Shown in pieces: positions 1-8,156 of a DNA stretch of 64,000 nucleotides. The stretch spans positions 62,001 to 126,000 of the forward strand of contig NZ_KE383986.1 of NCBI RefSeq assembly GCF_000423185.1, written 5' to 3'. The position numbers and the translations under genes were made by a program. The DNA is from Inquilinus limosus DSM 16000. Lineage in GTDB: Bacteria > Pseudomonadota > Alphaproteobacteria > DSM-16000 > Inquilinaceae. A model generated the notes under the pieces. The model had not been told where the DNA came from. It searched no databases and saw only the letters and a list, made by a program, of their open reading frames with translations. Positions within the stretch are counted from its first letter, which is position 1. Each line of letters opens with the position of its first letter.

Positions 1-521
1 ACACCGACATCGCCGCGGCGATGGAGGCGGAGATCGGGGCGCTGTGGGAGGAGGGGGCGGTCACCGGCGCCGCCCTGGCGCAGAACGAGCGGCAGCGCGA
101 GCTGTTCTGGCGCATCCGCGACGATTCCGATGCGATCGGCCGCGCCTGCCCGGACGCCAAGACCTTCGACGTCTCGGTGCCTCTGTCGGCGCTGCCCGGA
201 TACGTGTCGCGGATCCGGGCGGATCTGGCCGCCGCCTTCTCCCCGGCGATGCGGGTCTATGTCTTCGGCCATCTCGCCGACGGCAACCTGCACGTGATGG
301 TCGGCGACCGGCCGGCCGGGTCCGAGCCGCGGATCGAGGCGATCCTCTATGACGGTCTGGCCGAGGCCGGCGGCTCCTTCTCCGCCGAGCACGGCATCGG
401 GCTGGAGAAGCAGGACGCCTTCCGCCGCTACGGCGACCCGGCGCGGCGGGCGGCGATGGCGGCGGTGAAGGCGGCGCTGGACCCGAAGGCGATCCTCAAC
501 CCGGGGAAGATCCTCGGATAA
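1..521 (+). CDS. FAD-linked oxidase, C-terminal fragment (GlcD/D-2-hydroxyacid dehydrogenase type)
   Basis: The frame is open from base 3 and runs off the left edge, so only about the last 173 residues of a protein usually near 460-480 residues are present. The visible part carries the FAD-oxidase C-terminal signatures GHLADGNLH, SAEHGIGLEK and the ending DPKAILNPGKIL. In the family these lie at the substrate/metal site and the C-terminal cap of glycolate oxidase GlcD, D-lactate dehydrogenase and D-2-hydroxyglutarate dehydrogenase. The substrate cannot be chosen without the N-terminal FAD domain. The family oxidises D-2-hydroxyacids and passes electrons to the respiratory chain. A palindromic repeat follows the stop. 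Confidence 0.88.
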   Translation, partial: TDIAAAMEAEIGALWEEGAVTGAALAQNERQRELFWRIRDDSDAIGRACPDAKTFDVSVPLSALPGYVSRIRADLAAAFSPAMRVYVFGHLADGNLHVMVGDRPAGSEPRIEAILYDGLAEAGGSFSAEHGIGLEKQDAFRRYGDPARRAAMAAVKAALDPKAILNPGKILG

Positions 522-544
522 TTACCTGTTTTCATTCTCCTTTC

Positions 545-634
545 TGTCATGCCCGGGCTTGACCCGGGCATCCAGGGAATGTCGAGGCCGCTAGGGGTGG
601 CCCCTGGATTGCCGGGTCAAGCCCGGCAATGACA
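545..634. repeat. Short palindromic intergenic repeat, family 1 (copy 1 of 4)
   Basis: The outer ends are TGTCAT and ATGACA. Inside are two nested stems, GCCCGGGCTTGACCCGGGC and CCGGGTCAAGCCCGG, joined by a CCAGG/CCTGG pair. Related copies lie at 9674-9762, 25729-25817 and 40855-40942, always between genes. The form is that of a REP/BIME-like element. Position between two gene ends would also allow a role as a transcription stop or mRNA stabiliser. Confidence 0.85.
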
Positions 635-648
635 ATCAAGAGAGGCCG

Positions 649-1377
649 TCACGCCAGCGGCCGGGCCTTCAGCCACAGGAACAGCGGCAGCCGCGACCAT
701 TGCTGCAGCAGGGTGTTGCCCTCCGGATGGTCCGGCTGCGGCTCGCGGATCGAGGTGATGGCGAGGCCGGCCGCCTCCAGCGCCGCGGCATAGGCCTCGA
801 GCGGCTGCGACCAGCCGGCGAAGTCCATGCGCAGCCCGTCGCGCTCCTCGCTGCCCTCGAAGCGCACCCGGCCGTAATAGCTGCCCTCGAAGAGGAAGGG
901 CGCCTCCGGCTCCGGCCCGGCGAAGCGGCCACGGTCGCGGAACGGATGGACCAGCGACACCATCAAAGTGCCGCCCGGCCGCAGCACGCGGCGGATCTCG
1001 CGCACCGCCGCCGGCACGTCGTCGACATCCATCAGCATGTTGTAGGCGACCACCAGGTCGAAACGGCCGTCCTCGAAGGGCAGGGCGGCGGCGTCGGCCA
1101 CGGCGTAGTCATGGGCAGACCGCGCCTCGGCCGCGATCTCCACCATCTCCGCGACGGTGTCTGAAGCCGTGACGCGGTAGCCCAGCGCCATCAGCTCGCG
1201 CGACACCCGGCCCTCGCCGCAGCCGAGGTCCAGCGCCTCGCCCGAACCCCGTCCGATATAGCCGACCAGCGCCTCGCGATAGGCCCAGAACGCGTCGTGG
1301 CCCGGCTTCCGCGCCCAGGCCGTCCAGTCCCGGGCGACGCGGGCCCAGTGCTCCCGGTCGGTCGAAGTCTTCGTCAT
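649..1377 (-). CDS. Class I SAM-dependent methyltransferase
   Basis: About 242 residues with a Methyltransf_11-type Rossmann fold. Motif I is LDLGCGEGRVSREL, followed by an acidic SAM-ribose strand (VTASDTVAEMV), the VADAAALPFEDGRFDLVV segment and the post-core RRVLRPGGTLMVSL. The substrate is not recognisable. The C-terminal region with EGSYYGRVRFEG resembles small-molecule methyltransferases. Two ATGs sit together at 1380 and 1377. The Shine-Dalgarno GGAGGGG abuts the first, so the second is the better spaced start. The gene runs in the same direction as the NIPSNAP gene upstream, with a gap of about 60 bases. Confidence 0.85.
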   Translation of the reverse strand: MTKTSTDREHWARVARDWTAWARKPGHDAFWAYREALVGYIGRGSGEALDLGCGEGRVSRELMALGYRVTASDTVAEMVEIAAEARSAHDYAVADAAALPFEDGRFDLVVAYNMLMDVDDVPAAVREIRRVLRPGGTLMVSLVHPFRDRGRFAGPEPEAPFLFEGSYYGRVRFEGSEERDGLRMDFAGWSQPLEAYAAALEAAGLAITSIREPQPDHPEGNTLLQQWSRLPLFLWLKARPLA

Positions 1378-1439
1378 CATCCCCTCCGGCAAAAGGAAAG
1401 GGCGGCCGGAACCGGCCGCCCCTGTCGGTCGGTTGCTGG

Positions 1440-1766
1440 CTACTTGACCTTGGAAAAGGCGGTCGGCTTCAGGATGGCGTTGGTGACGCGGGCGACGATC
1501 GGGCCGTCGCGCTCGGTCCCGGCGCGCTTCTCCAGCCACTCCGGATCGGCGGTGAAGGCCGACCATTTCTGCTCCCGCTCGGCCAGGGACTCCCATTCCA
1601 GCAGGTAGTACAGGGCGTGGTTGCTCTCGCCGATCTCGACCGTCCAGAAGCCGGCCTGGCGGATGCCGAAGCGCTCCCAGATCTTCAGGGTGATGGTCTC
1701 GAAGCGGTTCAGCAGCGCCGGCAGCTTGCCCGGCACGCAGTGATAGACGCGCAGCTCGTGAATCAT
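1440..1766 (-). CDS. NIPSNAP family protein
   Basis: A 108-residue ferredoxin-like alpha/beta-barrel protein. It starts MIHELRVYHCVPGKL and has the typical NIPSNAP pattern: ELRxY start, FxTITLKIWERFGI, GFWTVEIGESN, YYLLEWES and a trailing W-x-AF. The start at 1766 is chosen because GGAGGAG lies 6-7 bases upstream. A longer open frame upstream lacks conservation and a ribosome site. The role of bacterial single-domain NIPSNAP proteins is poorly known. They often accompany catabolic genes. Confidence 0.88.
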   Translation of the reverse strand: MIHELRVYHCVPGKLPALLNRFETITLKIWERFGIRQAGFWTVEIGESNHALYYLLEWESLAEREQKWSAFTADPEWLEKRAGTERDGPIVARVTNAILKPTAFSKVK

Positions 1767-1844
1767 CCGATCTCCTCCCGAAAGGGGTCGGACTCTGGCC
1801 CCGCCTCGGCCCGATTGCAATCGTCCGGCAACCGGCGGAGGCCG

Positions 1845-3260
1845 TCAGCTCTTGTCGGCGTAGGGGTTTTTCGGCTGGCGCAGCACCATCCGGATCGGCA
1901 CGCCGGTCAGGTCGAAGCTCTCGCGCAGCCCGTTCACCAGGTAACGCAGATAGCTCTCCGGGAACTCCTCGGCCTGGGACACGAACAGGGCGAAGGTCGG
2001 CGGCCGTGCCTTGACCTGGGTGATGTAGCGGATCTTCAGGCGGCGGCCGCGCACCAGCGGCGGCGGATGCGCCTCCAGCATCGCCGGCAGCCAGCGGTTC
2101 AGCGGCCCGGTGCGCACCCGGCGGTTCCACACGCGGTGGATGTCCAGCACCGCGTCCATCAGCTTGTCCAGCTTCTGGCCGCGCAGGGCGGAGATCGTGA
2201 CGGTCGGCACGCCGCGCGCCTGGGGCAGGGAGGTCTCCATCCGGTCGCGCAACTGCTGCAGCGCCGCGGCATGGTCCTCGACCGCATCCCATTTGTTGAC
2301 CGCGATCACCAGGGCGCGGCCTTCCTCGATCACGTGCCGGGCGATGGTCAGGTCCTGCTTGTCCAGGATCGCCGCGGCGTCCAGCATCAGCACGCAGACA
2401 TGGGCGAGGCGGATCGTCTCCAGCGTCTCGCCGACCGACATGAACTCGATCCGGTCGTCGTGCTTGTCGATCCTGGCCTTGCGCCGCAGCCCGGCGGTGT
2501 CGACCAGATGGATCGCCTGGCCGCGCCAGGTCCAGTCGACGCCGATGGCGTCGCGGGTGATGCCGGCCTCGGGCCCGGTCAGCACCCGCTCCTCGCGCAG
2601 CAGCGCGTTCATCAGGGTCGACTTGCCGGCATTGGGGCGGCCGATGATGGCGAGGCGGATCGGCCGCGTCAGGTCGCGCTCCGGATCGACCGTGTCGCCG
2701 TCGCCTTCCTCCTCCGGCATGGCGTCGTCGTCCTCGCCGGCGCCCTCGGCCGCGCCGCCATCCTCGGCCGGCATCAGCGGCCGCAGCGCCTCGGCCAGGT
2801 CGGCCAGCCCCTCGCCATGGGCGGCGGAGATGCCGATCGGCTCGCCCAGCCCCAGCGACCAGGCCTCGTGCATCCCGGCCTCGGCGGCGCGGCCCTCGCA
2901 TTTGTTGGCCAGCAGCAGCACCTGCCGGCCCTGCCGCCGCAGCCATTGCGCGAAGTGCTTGTCCAGCGGCGTCACCCCGGCGCGGGCGTCGATCAGCATC
3001 AGCGCGACGTCGGATTCGCGCAGCGCGATCTCGGTCTGCTGACGCATCCGCGCCTCGAGGCTGTCGTCGAACGCCTCCTCGAGGCCGGCGGTGTCGATCA
3101 CGCGGAAGCGCAGATCGGCCAGCTTGCCCTCGCCGATCCGCCGGTCGCGCGTCACCCCCGGGGTGTCGTCGACCAGCGCCGAGCGCTTGCCCACCAGCCG
3201 GTTGAACAGCGTCGATTTTCCGACATTCGGCCGGCCGATGATGGCGAGGGTGAAGGACAT
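1845..3260 (-). CDS. der: Ribosome biogenesis GTPase Der (EngA)
   Basis: 471 residues with two tandem Era-like GTPase domains and a C-terminal KH-like domain, the arrangement unique to Der. P-loops are GRPNVGKST (residues 9-17) and GRPNAGKST (about 207-215). DTAG G3 motifs occur in both domains. The G4 motif of domain 2 is NKWD, while domain 1 has NKCE, a tolerated variant. An acidic linker (about 165-195) separates the domains. Der acts in 50S subunit maturation. It lies downstream of bamB and the TPR gene with 13 bases between bamB stop and der start, so the three genes are likely one transcript. Confidence 0.97.
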   Translation of the reverse strand: MSFTLAIIGRPNVGKSTLFNRLVGKRSALVDDTPGVTRDRRIGEGKLADLRFRVIDTAGLEEAFDDSLEARMRQQTEIALRESDVALMLIDARAGVTPLDKHFAQWLRRQGRQVLLLANKCEGRAAEAGMHEAWSLGLGEPIGISAAHGEGLADLAEALRPLMPAEDGGAAEGAGEDDDAMPEEEGDGDTVDPERDLTRPIRLAIIGRPNAGKSTLMNALLREERVLTGPEAGITRDAIGVDWTWRGQAIHLVDTAGLRRKARIDKHDDRIEFMSVGETLETIRLAHVCVLMLDAAAILDKQDLTIARHVIEEGRALVIAVNKWDAVEDHAAALQQLRDRMETSLPQARGVPTVTISALRGQKLDKLMDAVLDIHRVWNRRVRTGPLNRWLPAMLEAHPPPLVRGRRLKIRYITQVKARPPTFALFVSQAEEFPESYLRYLVNGLRESFDLTGVPIRMVLRQPKNPYADKS

Positions 3261-3273
3261 GCGCTCGATCTGC

Positions 3274-4596
3274 TCAGCGATAGGCGGTCAGCGTGCCGCC
3301 CGTGCTGAGAATATACAGCGTCCCGTCGGCGACAACCGGGGTGATCCGTGTCGGGTCGGTCTCGAAATGGCCGGTGACCTCGCCGGTCCTGGGCGAGATC
3401 AGCACGCCCTGTCCGGTCGAGCTGGCCAGCAGCAGCGTGTCGCCGGCCAGGACCGGGCCGGTCCAGGTGATCGGGCCTTCCTTGTCCTCGGGGTCGGTCC
3501 AGCGCTCCAGCTCGCGGGTCCAGCGCACCTTGCCGGTGTTGCGGGCCAGCGCCACGACCACGCCGTCGGTGGTGACGAGATAGATGGTGTCGCCGGCCAC
3601 CCAGGGCATCTGCGTGCCGCTGATCGGCTGCTCCCAGACCGCGACGCCCGAGCGCATGTCGACGCCGACCGCCTGGTTGCCGTGGCTGACCGCGACCACC
3701 AGGTCGCCGTCGACCGCCGGCGGGGCGGTGATGTCGGCGAGGCCGGCCAGGGCGCCCGCGGCGCGGGCGGCGCCGCCGCCGACATTGGCCGACCACACCG
3801 GCCGGCCGTTCTCGATCCGCAGCCCGTACAGCTCGCCCGAGGAATAGGGTACCACCACCACGCCGTTGTCGACCGCGGCGCTGCCGCCGCCGAGCAGGGC
3901 GGAGGATTCGGTGATGCCGGCATGGTTCCACACCTCGGTGCCGGTCTTGGCGTCCAGCACCTCGGTCTGGTTGTCGATGGTGATGGCGATCAGGCGGCCC
4001 TGGGTCACGGTCGGCGCGCCGCGCACCGGCCCGGCCAGCTTGCTGCGCCAGATCAGGCCGCCGTTCTTCGGGTCGACCGCCACCGCCTCGCCGAAGCCGG
4101 TGGTGGCGTAGACCACGCCGTCGGCATAGGCGGCGCCGCCGCCGATCGGCACGCTGTCCTGCTCCGGATCCGCCACCCGCACCCGCCAGTCGGAGCGGCC
4201 GGTGGCGGCGTCGATCGAGTTCAGCCGCCCGGCGGCGTCGGTGACGTAGACCCTGCCATCGGCGACCACCGGGCTGCTCAGCAGCGCGGTCGTGCTGCTG
4301 TCGCCGGTGCCGATGCTGGTGCTCCACACCCGCTGGAACGGGATCTTCAGCGCCAGGTTGCCGTTGACGTGGTTCACGGCGCCGCCCGGGTTGCGCCAGT
4401 CGGCATTGGTGCGCACCGCCGGCAGCACGCTGGGCTGGCCGGCATCGGCCGCGGGCGCCAGGTCCTGGGTGCGGCTGATCACCGGGATGCGTTCGCCCGG
4501 CAGCGGGGTCTTCTCATCCTTGAACCAGCTGCAGGCGCTGAGCAACCCGGCGAGCGCAACGATGGAGACCCGGGTCGGCAGGTGGCGTCGCCGCAT
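3274..4596 (-). CDS. bamB: Outer membrane assembly lipoprotein BamB (PQQ-like beta-propeller)
   Basis: About 440 residues. A lipoprotein signal peptide ends in the lipobox LSAC, so the mature protein begins at Cys. It is followed by repeated PQQ-type blades with A-x-DG-x-VY-x-T and GxxxW motifs (for example [24 protein letters not shown]). BamB is the propeller subunit of the BAM complex that inserts outer-membrane proteins. The ATG at 4596 has GAGGGA upstream. A TTG at 4611 in the same frame overlaps the preceding stop and is less likely. It lies between a YfgM-like TPR gene and der, the usual order in Alphaproteobacteria. Confidence 0.93.
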   Translation of the reverse strand: MRRRHLPTRVSIVALAGLLSACSWFKDEKTPLPGERIPVISRTQDLAPAADAGQPSVLPAVRTNADWRNPGGAVNHVNGNLALKIPFQRVWSTSIGTGDSSTTALLSSPVVADGRVYVTDAAGRLNSIDAATGRSDWRVRVADPEQDSVPIGGGAAYADGVVYATTGFGEAVAVDPKNGGLIWRSKLAGPVRGAPTVTQGRLIAITIDNQTEVLDAKTGTEVWNHAGITESSALLGGGSAAVDNGVVVVPYSSGELYGLRIENGRPVWSANVGGGAARAAGALAGLADITAPPAVDGDLVVAVSHGNQAVGVDMRSGVAVWEQPISGTQMPWVAGDTIYLVTTDGVVVALARNTGKVRWTRELERWTDPEDKEGPITWTGPVLAGDTLLLASSTGQGVLISPRTGEVTGHFETDPTRITPVVADGTLYILSTGGTLTAYR

Positions 4597-4607
4597 GGCG
4601 TGATCCC

Positions 4608-5249
4608 TCAATTGCTCGAAATGCTCAGAAGCTGGTCGGCCCGGCTGCGCACGCCGGGGGGCGAGGCCGGGTCCTTGGCCAGCGCCTCGAAGATCTCACG
4701 GGCCTTGGCCTTGTCGCCCTGGCGCAGGGCCAGGAGGCCCTGCAGCTCGCGCGCCGAGGCACGCCAGGGCGAGCCGTCGGCGGCCAGGGGCGCCAGCTTG
4801 GTGTCCAGCGCCGCGGGGTCGCCGTCGTCGAGCCGGGCCGTCACCGCGTAGAGGCGCGCGAGGTCACGCACCACCGGGTTGACGCCGCTGTCGCCGGCGA
4901 TCTGCTCGTAGGTCTTGCCCGCCTCGTCGCGCTTGCCGGCATCGAGATCGGCGCGCGCCTCCAGGAGGCGGGCCAGCGCCGCCCGATCGGCGCTGCTGTC
5001 GGCGGCGACGGCGGCATAGATCGAGGCGGCGTTCTGCGGGTCGGCGGCGGCCTGCTGCTGGGCGTCGACCAGGGCCCGGGTCTGCGACTGCGCCTGGCTC
5101 TGGCTGTAGCTGCGCCAGCCGACGAAGGCGGCGGTGCCGAGGACGATCGCGACCGCGCCGGCGACGATCAGCCTGCCGTAGCGGTTCCAGATCGCCTTGA
5201 CGCGATCCTCGCGCAGGGCTTCGTCGACTTCGCGGAAGATATCGGTCAT
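4608..5249 (-). CDS. Membrane-anchored tetratricopeptide-repeat protein (YfgM/DUF2133-like)
   Basis: 213 residues. A cytoplasmic N-terminus (MTDIFREVDEALREDR) is followed by one transmembrane helix (about residues 28-47, AGAVAIVLGTAAFVGW), then an Ala/Gln-rich helical periplasmic region with TPR-like repeats. This matches the YfgM family, which associates with the SecYEG translocon and periplasmic chaperones. A GTG codon directly before the ATG is an alternative start. First gene of the likely TPR-bamB-der operon. Nothing else recognisable lies in the 231-base gap to the divergent DUF2794 gene. Confidence 0.88.
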   Translation of the reverse strand: MTDIFREVDEALREDRVKAIWNRYGRLIVAGAVAIVLGTAAFVGWRSYSQSQAQSQTRALVDAQQQAAADPQNAASIYAAVAADSSADRAALARLLEARADLDAGKRDEAGKTYEQIAGDSGVNPVVRDLARLYAVTARLDDGDPAALDTKLAPLAADGSPWRASARELQGLLALRQGDKAKAREIFEALAKDPASPPGVRSRADQLLSISSN

Positions 5250-5480
5250 CACAGGGTTCCGAACAGGGCGCGCCTCGGCCCGGCCTCATGGCCGAGCCGC
5301 CTTACGTAGACGATTGGTTCCGGGAAGACAATCCAACGGTGTGGCGGCGATATGGCGATGTGCGGCGGCAGGGCGATCCGCCGCCGCTGCGACGCTGGCG
5401 CGCGGCGGCTGGACGCGCGGGCGGATTCGGCCGACACTCGGCGGACCGACTCAACGGTGTCGAGGCTTTTCGTCCGGCGC

Positions 5481-5813
5481 ATGTCGCAGGTTCTCGATCT
5501 CTCGCAGATACGGCGCCGCCGCGGGCGCGTCTATTTCAACCGCGGCGAGCTCGGCCAGCTCCTCAGCCTCTATTTCGACCGCGTCGCCGCGGGCGAATGG
5601 CGCGACTACGCGATCGACCACGGCGTCGGCATCGCCGTGTTCAGCGTGTTCCGGCACAGCCAGGACCGGCCGCTCTACGGCATCGCCAAGGTGATGGGGG
5701 CGCAGGGCGTGGAATACTGCGTCTACGAGGGCAGGCACCGGCTGCGCCGCGGCCGCACCCTGGCCGAGGTGCTGGAGCTGTTCGAACGCCGGCTGACGCT
5801 GGTCCGCGACTGA
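5481..5813 (+). CDS. DUF2794 domain-containing protein
   Basis: 110 residues with the DUF2794 pattern: VYFNRGELGQLLSLY, VAAGEWRDYAIDH, AVFSVFRHSQDRPLYGIAK and a final ELFERRLTLVRD. The family is almost confined to Alphaproteobacteria and has no established function. The ATG at 5481 has no clear Shine-Dalgarno. The same frame is open for 43 more codons upstream, but that part is low-complexity Arg/Ala and looks non-coding. The gene is divergent from the TPR-bamB-der operon. Confidence 0.85.
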   Translation: MSQVLDLSQIRRRRGRVYFNRGELGQLLSLYFDRVAAGEWRDYAIDHGVGIAVFSVFRHSQDRPLYGIAKVMGAQGVEYCVYEGRHRLRRGRTLAEVLELFERRLTLVRD

Positions 5814-5845
5814 CCTGATTCCGTCCCTTCTCACCCGGGCGCATC

Positions 5846-6613
5846 ATGACCGACATCACCCTTTATCCCAGCCTGCAGGATCGGGCCGTGCTGATCACCG
5901 GCGGCGGCTCCGGCATCGGCGCCGCGCTGGTCGAGCATTTCGTCCGCCAGAACAGCCGGGTCGTGTTCTGCGACATCGATGCGGAGTCGTCGCAGGCCCT
6001 GGTCGAGCGCCTGGCGGGGGAGGGGCTGCCGGCCCCGGCCTTCCTGCCCTGCGACCTGCGCGACATCGACGCGCTGCGCGCCATGGTGCGGGCGGCGGAG
6101 GCGGCGGTCGGCCCGATCCGGGTGCTGGTGAACAATGCGGGCCACGACCAGCGCCACGGCATCGACGAGGTGACGCCGGAGTACTGGGACGACCGGCTGG
6201 CGGTGAACCTGAAGCACCAGTTCTTCATGGTGCAGGCGGTGCGCCCCGGGATGCGCGACGCCGGCGGCGGCTCGGTGGTCAATTTCGGCTCGATCTCCTG
6301 GCGCGCCGGGATGGGCGGCATGCCGGCCTACACCACGGCCAAGGCGGCGATCGAGGGGCTGACCCGCAGCCTGGCGCGCGACCTCGGGGCCGAGGGCATC
6401 CGGGTCAACTGCGTGCTGCCCGGCGCGGTGCGGACCGAGCGGCAGGTGAAGCTCTGGTACACGCCGGACTATGTCGAGCGGATCATGGCGTCGCAATGCA
6501 TCAAGGGCTTCGTCGAACCGATCGACATCGCCCGCATGGTCGCCTTCCTGGCCTCGGACGACGCCCGCATGTGTACCAGTCAGATGTATGTCGTCGACGG
6601 CGGGTGGATTTAA
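5846..6613 (+). CDS. SDR family NAD(P)-dependent oxidoreductase
   Basis: 255 residues, classical short-chain dehydrogenase length. Motifs: cofactor loop TGGGSGIG, acidic CDIDA after beta-2 (suggesting NAD preference), NNAGHDQ, the catalytic Ser in FGSISW, YTTAK, and the NCVLPGAVRTERQ segment. The ending QMYVVDGGWI is typical of sugar-type SDRs (L-fucose/galactose/arabinose dehydrogenase-like). Substrate is inferred only by resemblance. Its TAA overlaps the TAA of the convergent B3/4 gene by two bases. Confidence 0.92.
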   Translation: MTDITLYPSLQDRAVLITGGGSGIGAALVEHFVRQNSRVVFCDIDAESSQALVERLAGEGLPAPAFLPCDLRDIDALRAMVRAAEAAVGPIRVLVNNAGHDQRHGIDEVTPEYWDDRLAVNLKHQFFMVQAVRPGMRDAGGGSVVNFGSISWRAGMGGMPAYTTAKAAIEGLTRSLARDLGAEGIRVNCVLPGAVRTERQVKLWYTPDYVERIMASQCIKGFVEPIDIARMVAFLASDDARMCTSQMYVVDGGWI

Positions 6614-7299
6614 GGGGATCGCAGCAGCGCCGTCTCGATCCGGGCCTCCGGCGCGATCGCGCGGATGCCCTCCGCCAGCTCCCGGCCGACCGCCTCCAGC
6701 GCCTCGATCGGCATCGGCTCCAGCCGCTCGATCACGAACCACATCTCGGTCGTCGGCAGGTCGAGGCGGGTGCGCGGGCCCTGGCGCCAGTTCCAGCGCC
6801 GGCAGGTGACGCCGCGATCGTCGCGCCAGATCACCTCGCCCGGCTCCGGATGCTCGGTCGCGGGCTCGCCGTTCGCCAGCGTCTCGAAGGTCTCGTCGCC
6901 CGTGGCCCGCACCAACCGCGGCGGCCCCTCATAGGCGGCCAGGTCCTCGCCGCCGATCGGCACGGCCCAGCGCACGCTCAGCGCGTTGTAGAGATCGACC
7001 AGCCGGTTGATCGGCGGCAGCCCGCCGTCGCGCTGCGCCCGCTTGCGCAGCGCCTCGGCCGAGCAGGGGGTGCGCTGCGGCTTGGCGCCGAAGCCGCGAT
7101 AGGCCTCGCGCCACGCCTCCAGATGCGCCGCCGCCCAGCCCGGCCCGTCCGCCGCGGCCCGGCACGCCTCGGCCAGAAGGGCTGCGCCGGCGGCGTCGCT
7201 CGGGCCGTTGCGGGCGCCGCGCGCGACCAGGCTCAGCGCCGCGAAGTCGGGGCGCAGCGCCCAGATGGCGGGATCGATGACGGGCGGGGAGGACAGCAT
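6610..7299 (-). CDS. B3/B4 tRNA-binding domain-containing protein
   Basis: 229 residues of the stand-alone B3/4 family (the domain found in the phenylalanyl-tRNA synthetase beta chain). Supporting patterns are LRKRAQRDGGLPPINRLVDLYNALSV, then VPIGGEDL, and the later VICRDD-like WRDDRGVTCRRWNWRQ with a terminal TxMWFVIE. Stand-alone members may edit or sense aminoacyl-tRNA or amino acids, but the role is unproven. It is divergent from an XRE-cupin regulator 49 bases away, a pairing I recall from other genomes, which suggests that regulator controls it. Confidence 0.85.
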   Translation of the reverse strand: MLSSPPVIDPAIWALRPDFAALSLVARGARNGPSDAAGAALLAEACRAAADGPGWAAAHLEAWREAYRGFGAKPQRTPCSAEALRKRAQRDGGLPPINRLVDLYNALSVRWAVPIGGEDLAAYEGPPRLVRATGDETFETLANGEPATEHPEPGEVIWRDDRGVTCRRWNWRQGPRTRLDLPTTEMWFVIERLEPMPIEALEAVGRELAEGIRAIAPEARIETALLRSP

Positions 7300-7312
7300 C
7301 GGCTCGGTTCGC

Positions 7313-7381
7313 TATAGTGACCGGATGGATCATTTTGCTGAATAGGCCATGATGACCGGACAGGTCAATATAGTGACCGAT
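7313..7381. promoter_or_regulatory. Candidate operator cluster between the B3/4 gene and the XRE-cupin gene
   Basis: The 11-mer TATAGTGACCG occurs twice (7313-7323 and 7369-7379). GGTCA and TGACC half-sites also form TGACC-N5-GGTCA (7353-7367) and GGTCA-N6-TGACC (7363-7378). TATAGT could double as a -10 element. The second set overlaps the first codons of the regulator, a layout suited to autoregulation. The factor is inferred to be the adjacent XRE protein. Confidence 0.5.
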
Positions 7382-7975
7382 CGAGGCGTGGCCGGCGACG
7401 CCGAGACGGCGACCGCGGCGGCGGTGGCGCGCCATGTCGCCGAGCTGCGGCGGGCGCGGCGGCTGTCGCTGGACGGGCTGGCCCGGCTGTCCGGCGTCAG
7501 CAAGGGCATGCTGGTGCAGATCGAGAACGCCCGCTCCAACCCCTCGATCGCCACGCTGTGCCGGGTGGCCGCGGCGCTCGGCGTCTCGGTGGCGCAGCTG
7601 GTGGATCTGGGCGGGGAGAATGTGGTGCGGCTGGTCGGGCCGGAGGAGGCGGCGCGGCTCTGGGCCGGGCCGGAGGGTGGCGCCGCGGTGCTGCTGGTCG
7701 GCAGCGATGGCCCGGACATGCTGGAGCTGTGGCAATGGGAGCTGAAGCCGAAGGAGCGGCACGTCTCCGACCCGCATCCGGCCGGCACGCGCGAGCTGCT
7801 GCACGTCACCGCCGGCACGTTGCTGCTCGAGGTCGAAGGCCGCCCGCACGAGGTGCCGGCCGGCACCTCGGCCCTGCTGCGCAGCGACCGGCCGCACGCC
7901 TATGCCTGCAAGGGCGCGCGGGCGGTCCGCTTCACCATGGCGGTGATGGAACCGCATGCGGTGCGGCGGTCCTGA
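7349..7975 (+). CDS. XRE family transcriptional regulator with C-terminal cupin domain
   Basis: 208 residues. The N-terminal helix-turn-helix (about residues 24-80) contains LRRARRLSLDGLARLSGVSKGMLVQIE and SNPSIATLCRVAAALGV. The C-terminal cupin (about 110-200) has HPAGTRELLHVTAGTLLLEVEG and the DRPHAYACKG strand. Such proteins bind a small effector in the cupin barrel. Likely target is the divergent B3/4 gene. Starts at 7349 and 7352 are both ATG. A GTG at 7373, after the operator-like repeat, is possible. Confidence 0.9.
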   Translation: MMTGQVNIVTDRGVAGDAETATAAAVARHVAELRRARRLSLDGLARLSGVSKGMLVQIENARSNPSIATLCRVAAALGVSVAQLVDLGGENVVRLVGPEEAARLWAGPEGGAAVLLVGSDGPDMLELWQWELKPKERHVSDPHPAGTRELLHVTAGTLLLEVEGRPHEVPAGTSALLRSDRPHAYACKGARAVRFTMAVMEPHAVRRS

Positions 7976-7981
7976 CGAGGA

Positions 7982-8002
7982 GGGAGGGCCGATGGCCCTC
8001 CC
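7982..8002. terminator. Hairpin after the XRE-cupin gene
   Basis: Perfect 9-base arms GGGAGGGCC and GGCCCTCCC with a GAT loop start 7 bases after the TGA. There is no T-tract, so it may be a weak terminator or mRNA end stabiliser. Confidence 0.55.
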
Positions 8003-8034
8003 GCACGTATAGAACTGGCGACCGACAAAAAGAT

Positions 8035-8120
8035 CGTCATTGCGAGCGCAGCGAAGCAATCCAGGGCCGTTTGGCGTGGCCCCTGGATTGCTTCGTCGGC
8101 TTCGCCTCCTCGCACTGACG
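8035..8120. repeat. Palindromic intergenic repeat, family 2 (copy 1 of 3)
   Basis: Begins CGTCATTGCGAGC and ends with CGCACTGACG. The inner pair is GAAGCAATCCAGG and CCTGGATTGCTTC. Related copies lie at 36412-36499 and 57832-57921. It sits between the ends of convergent genes. Confidence 0.85.
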
Positions 8121-8156
8121 GTTCTCTCCTCGAACCGCCATCGCGAGCTCGCCGTC

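Noticed and set aside
1617-3308. A 563-residue plus-strand frame opposite der
   Set aside because: Antisense of der, which has all GTPase motifs. Composition is His/Gln/Arg-rich, as expected for a shadow.
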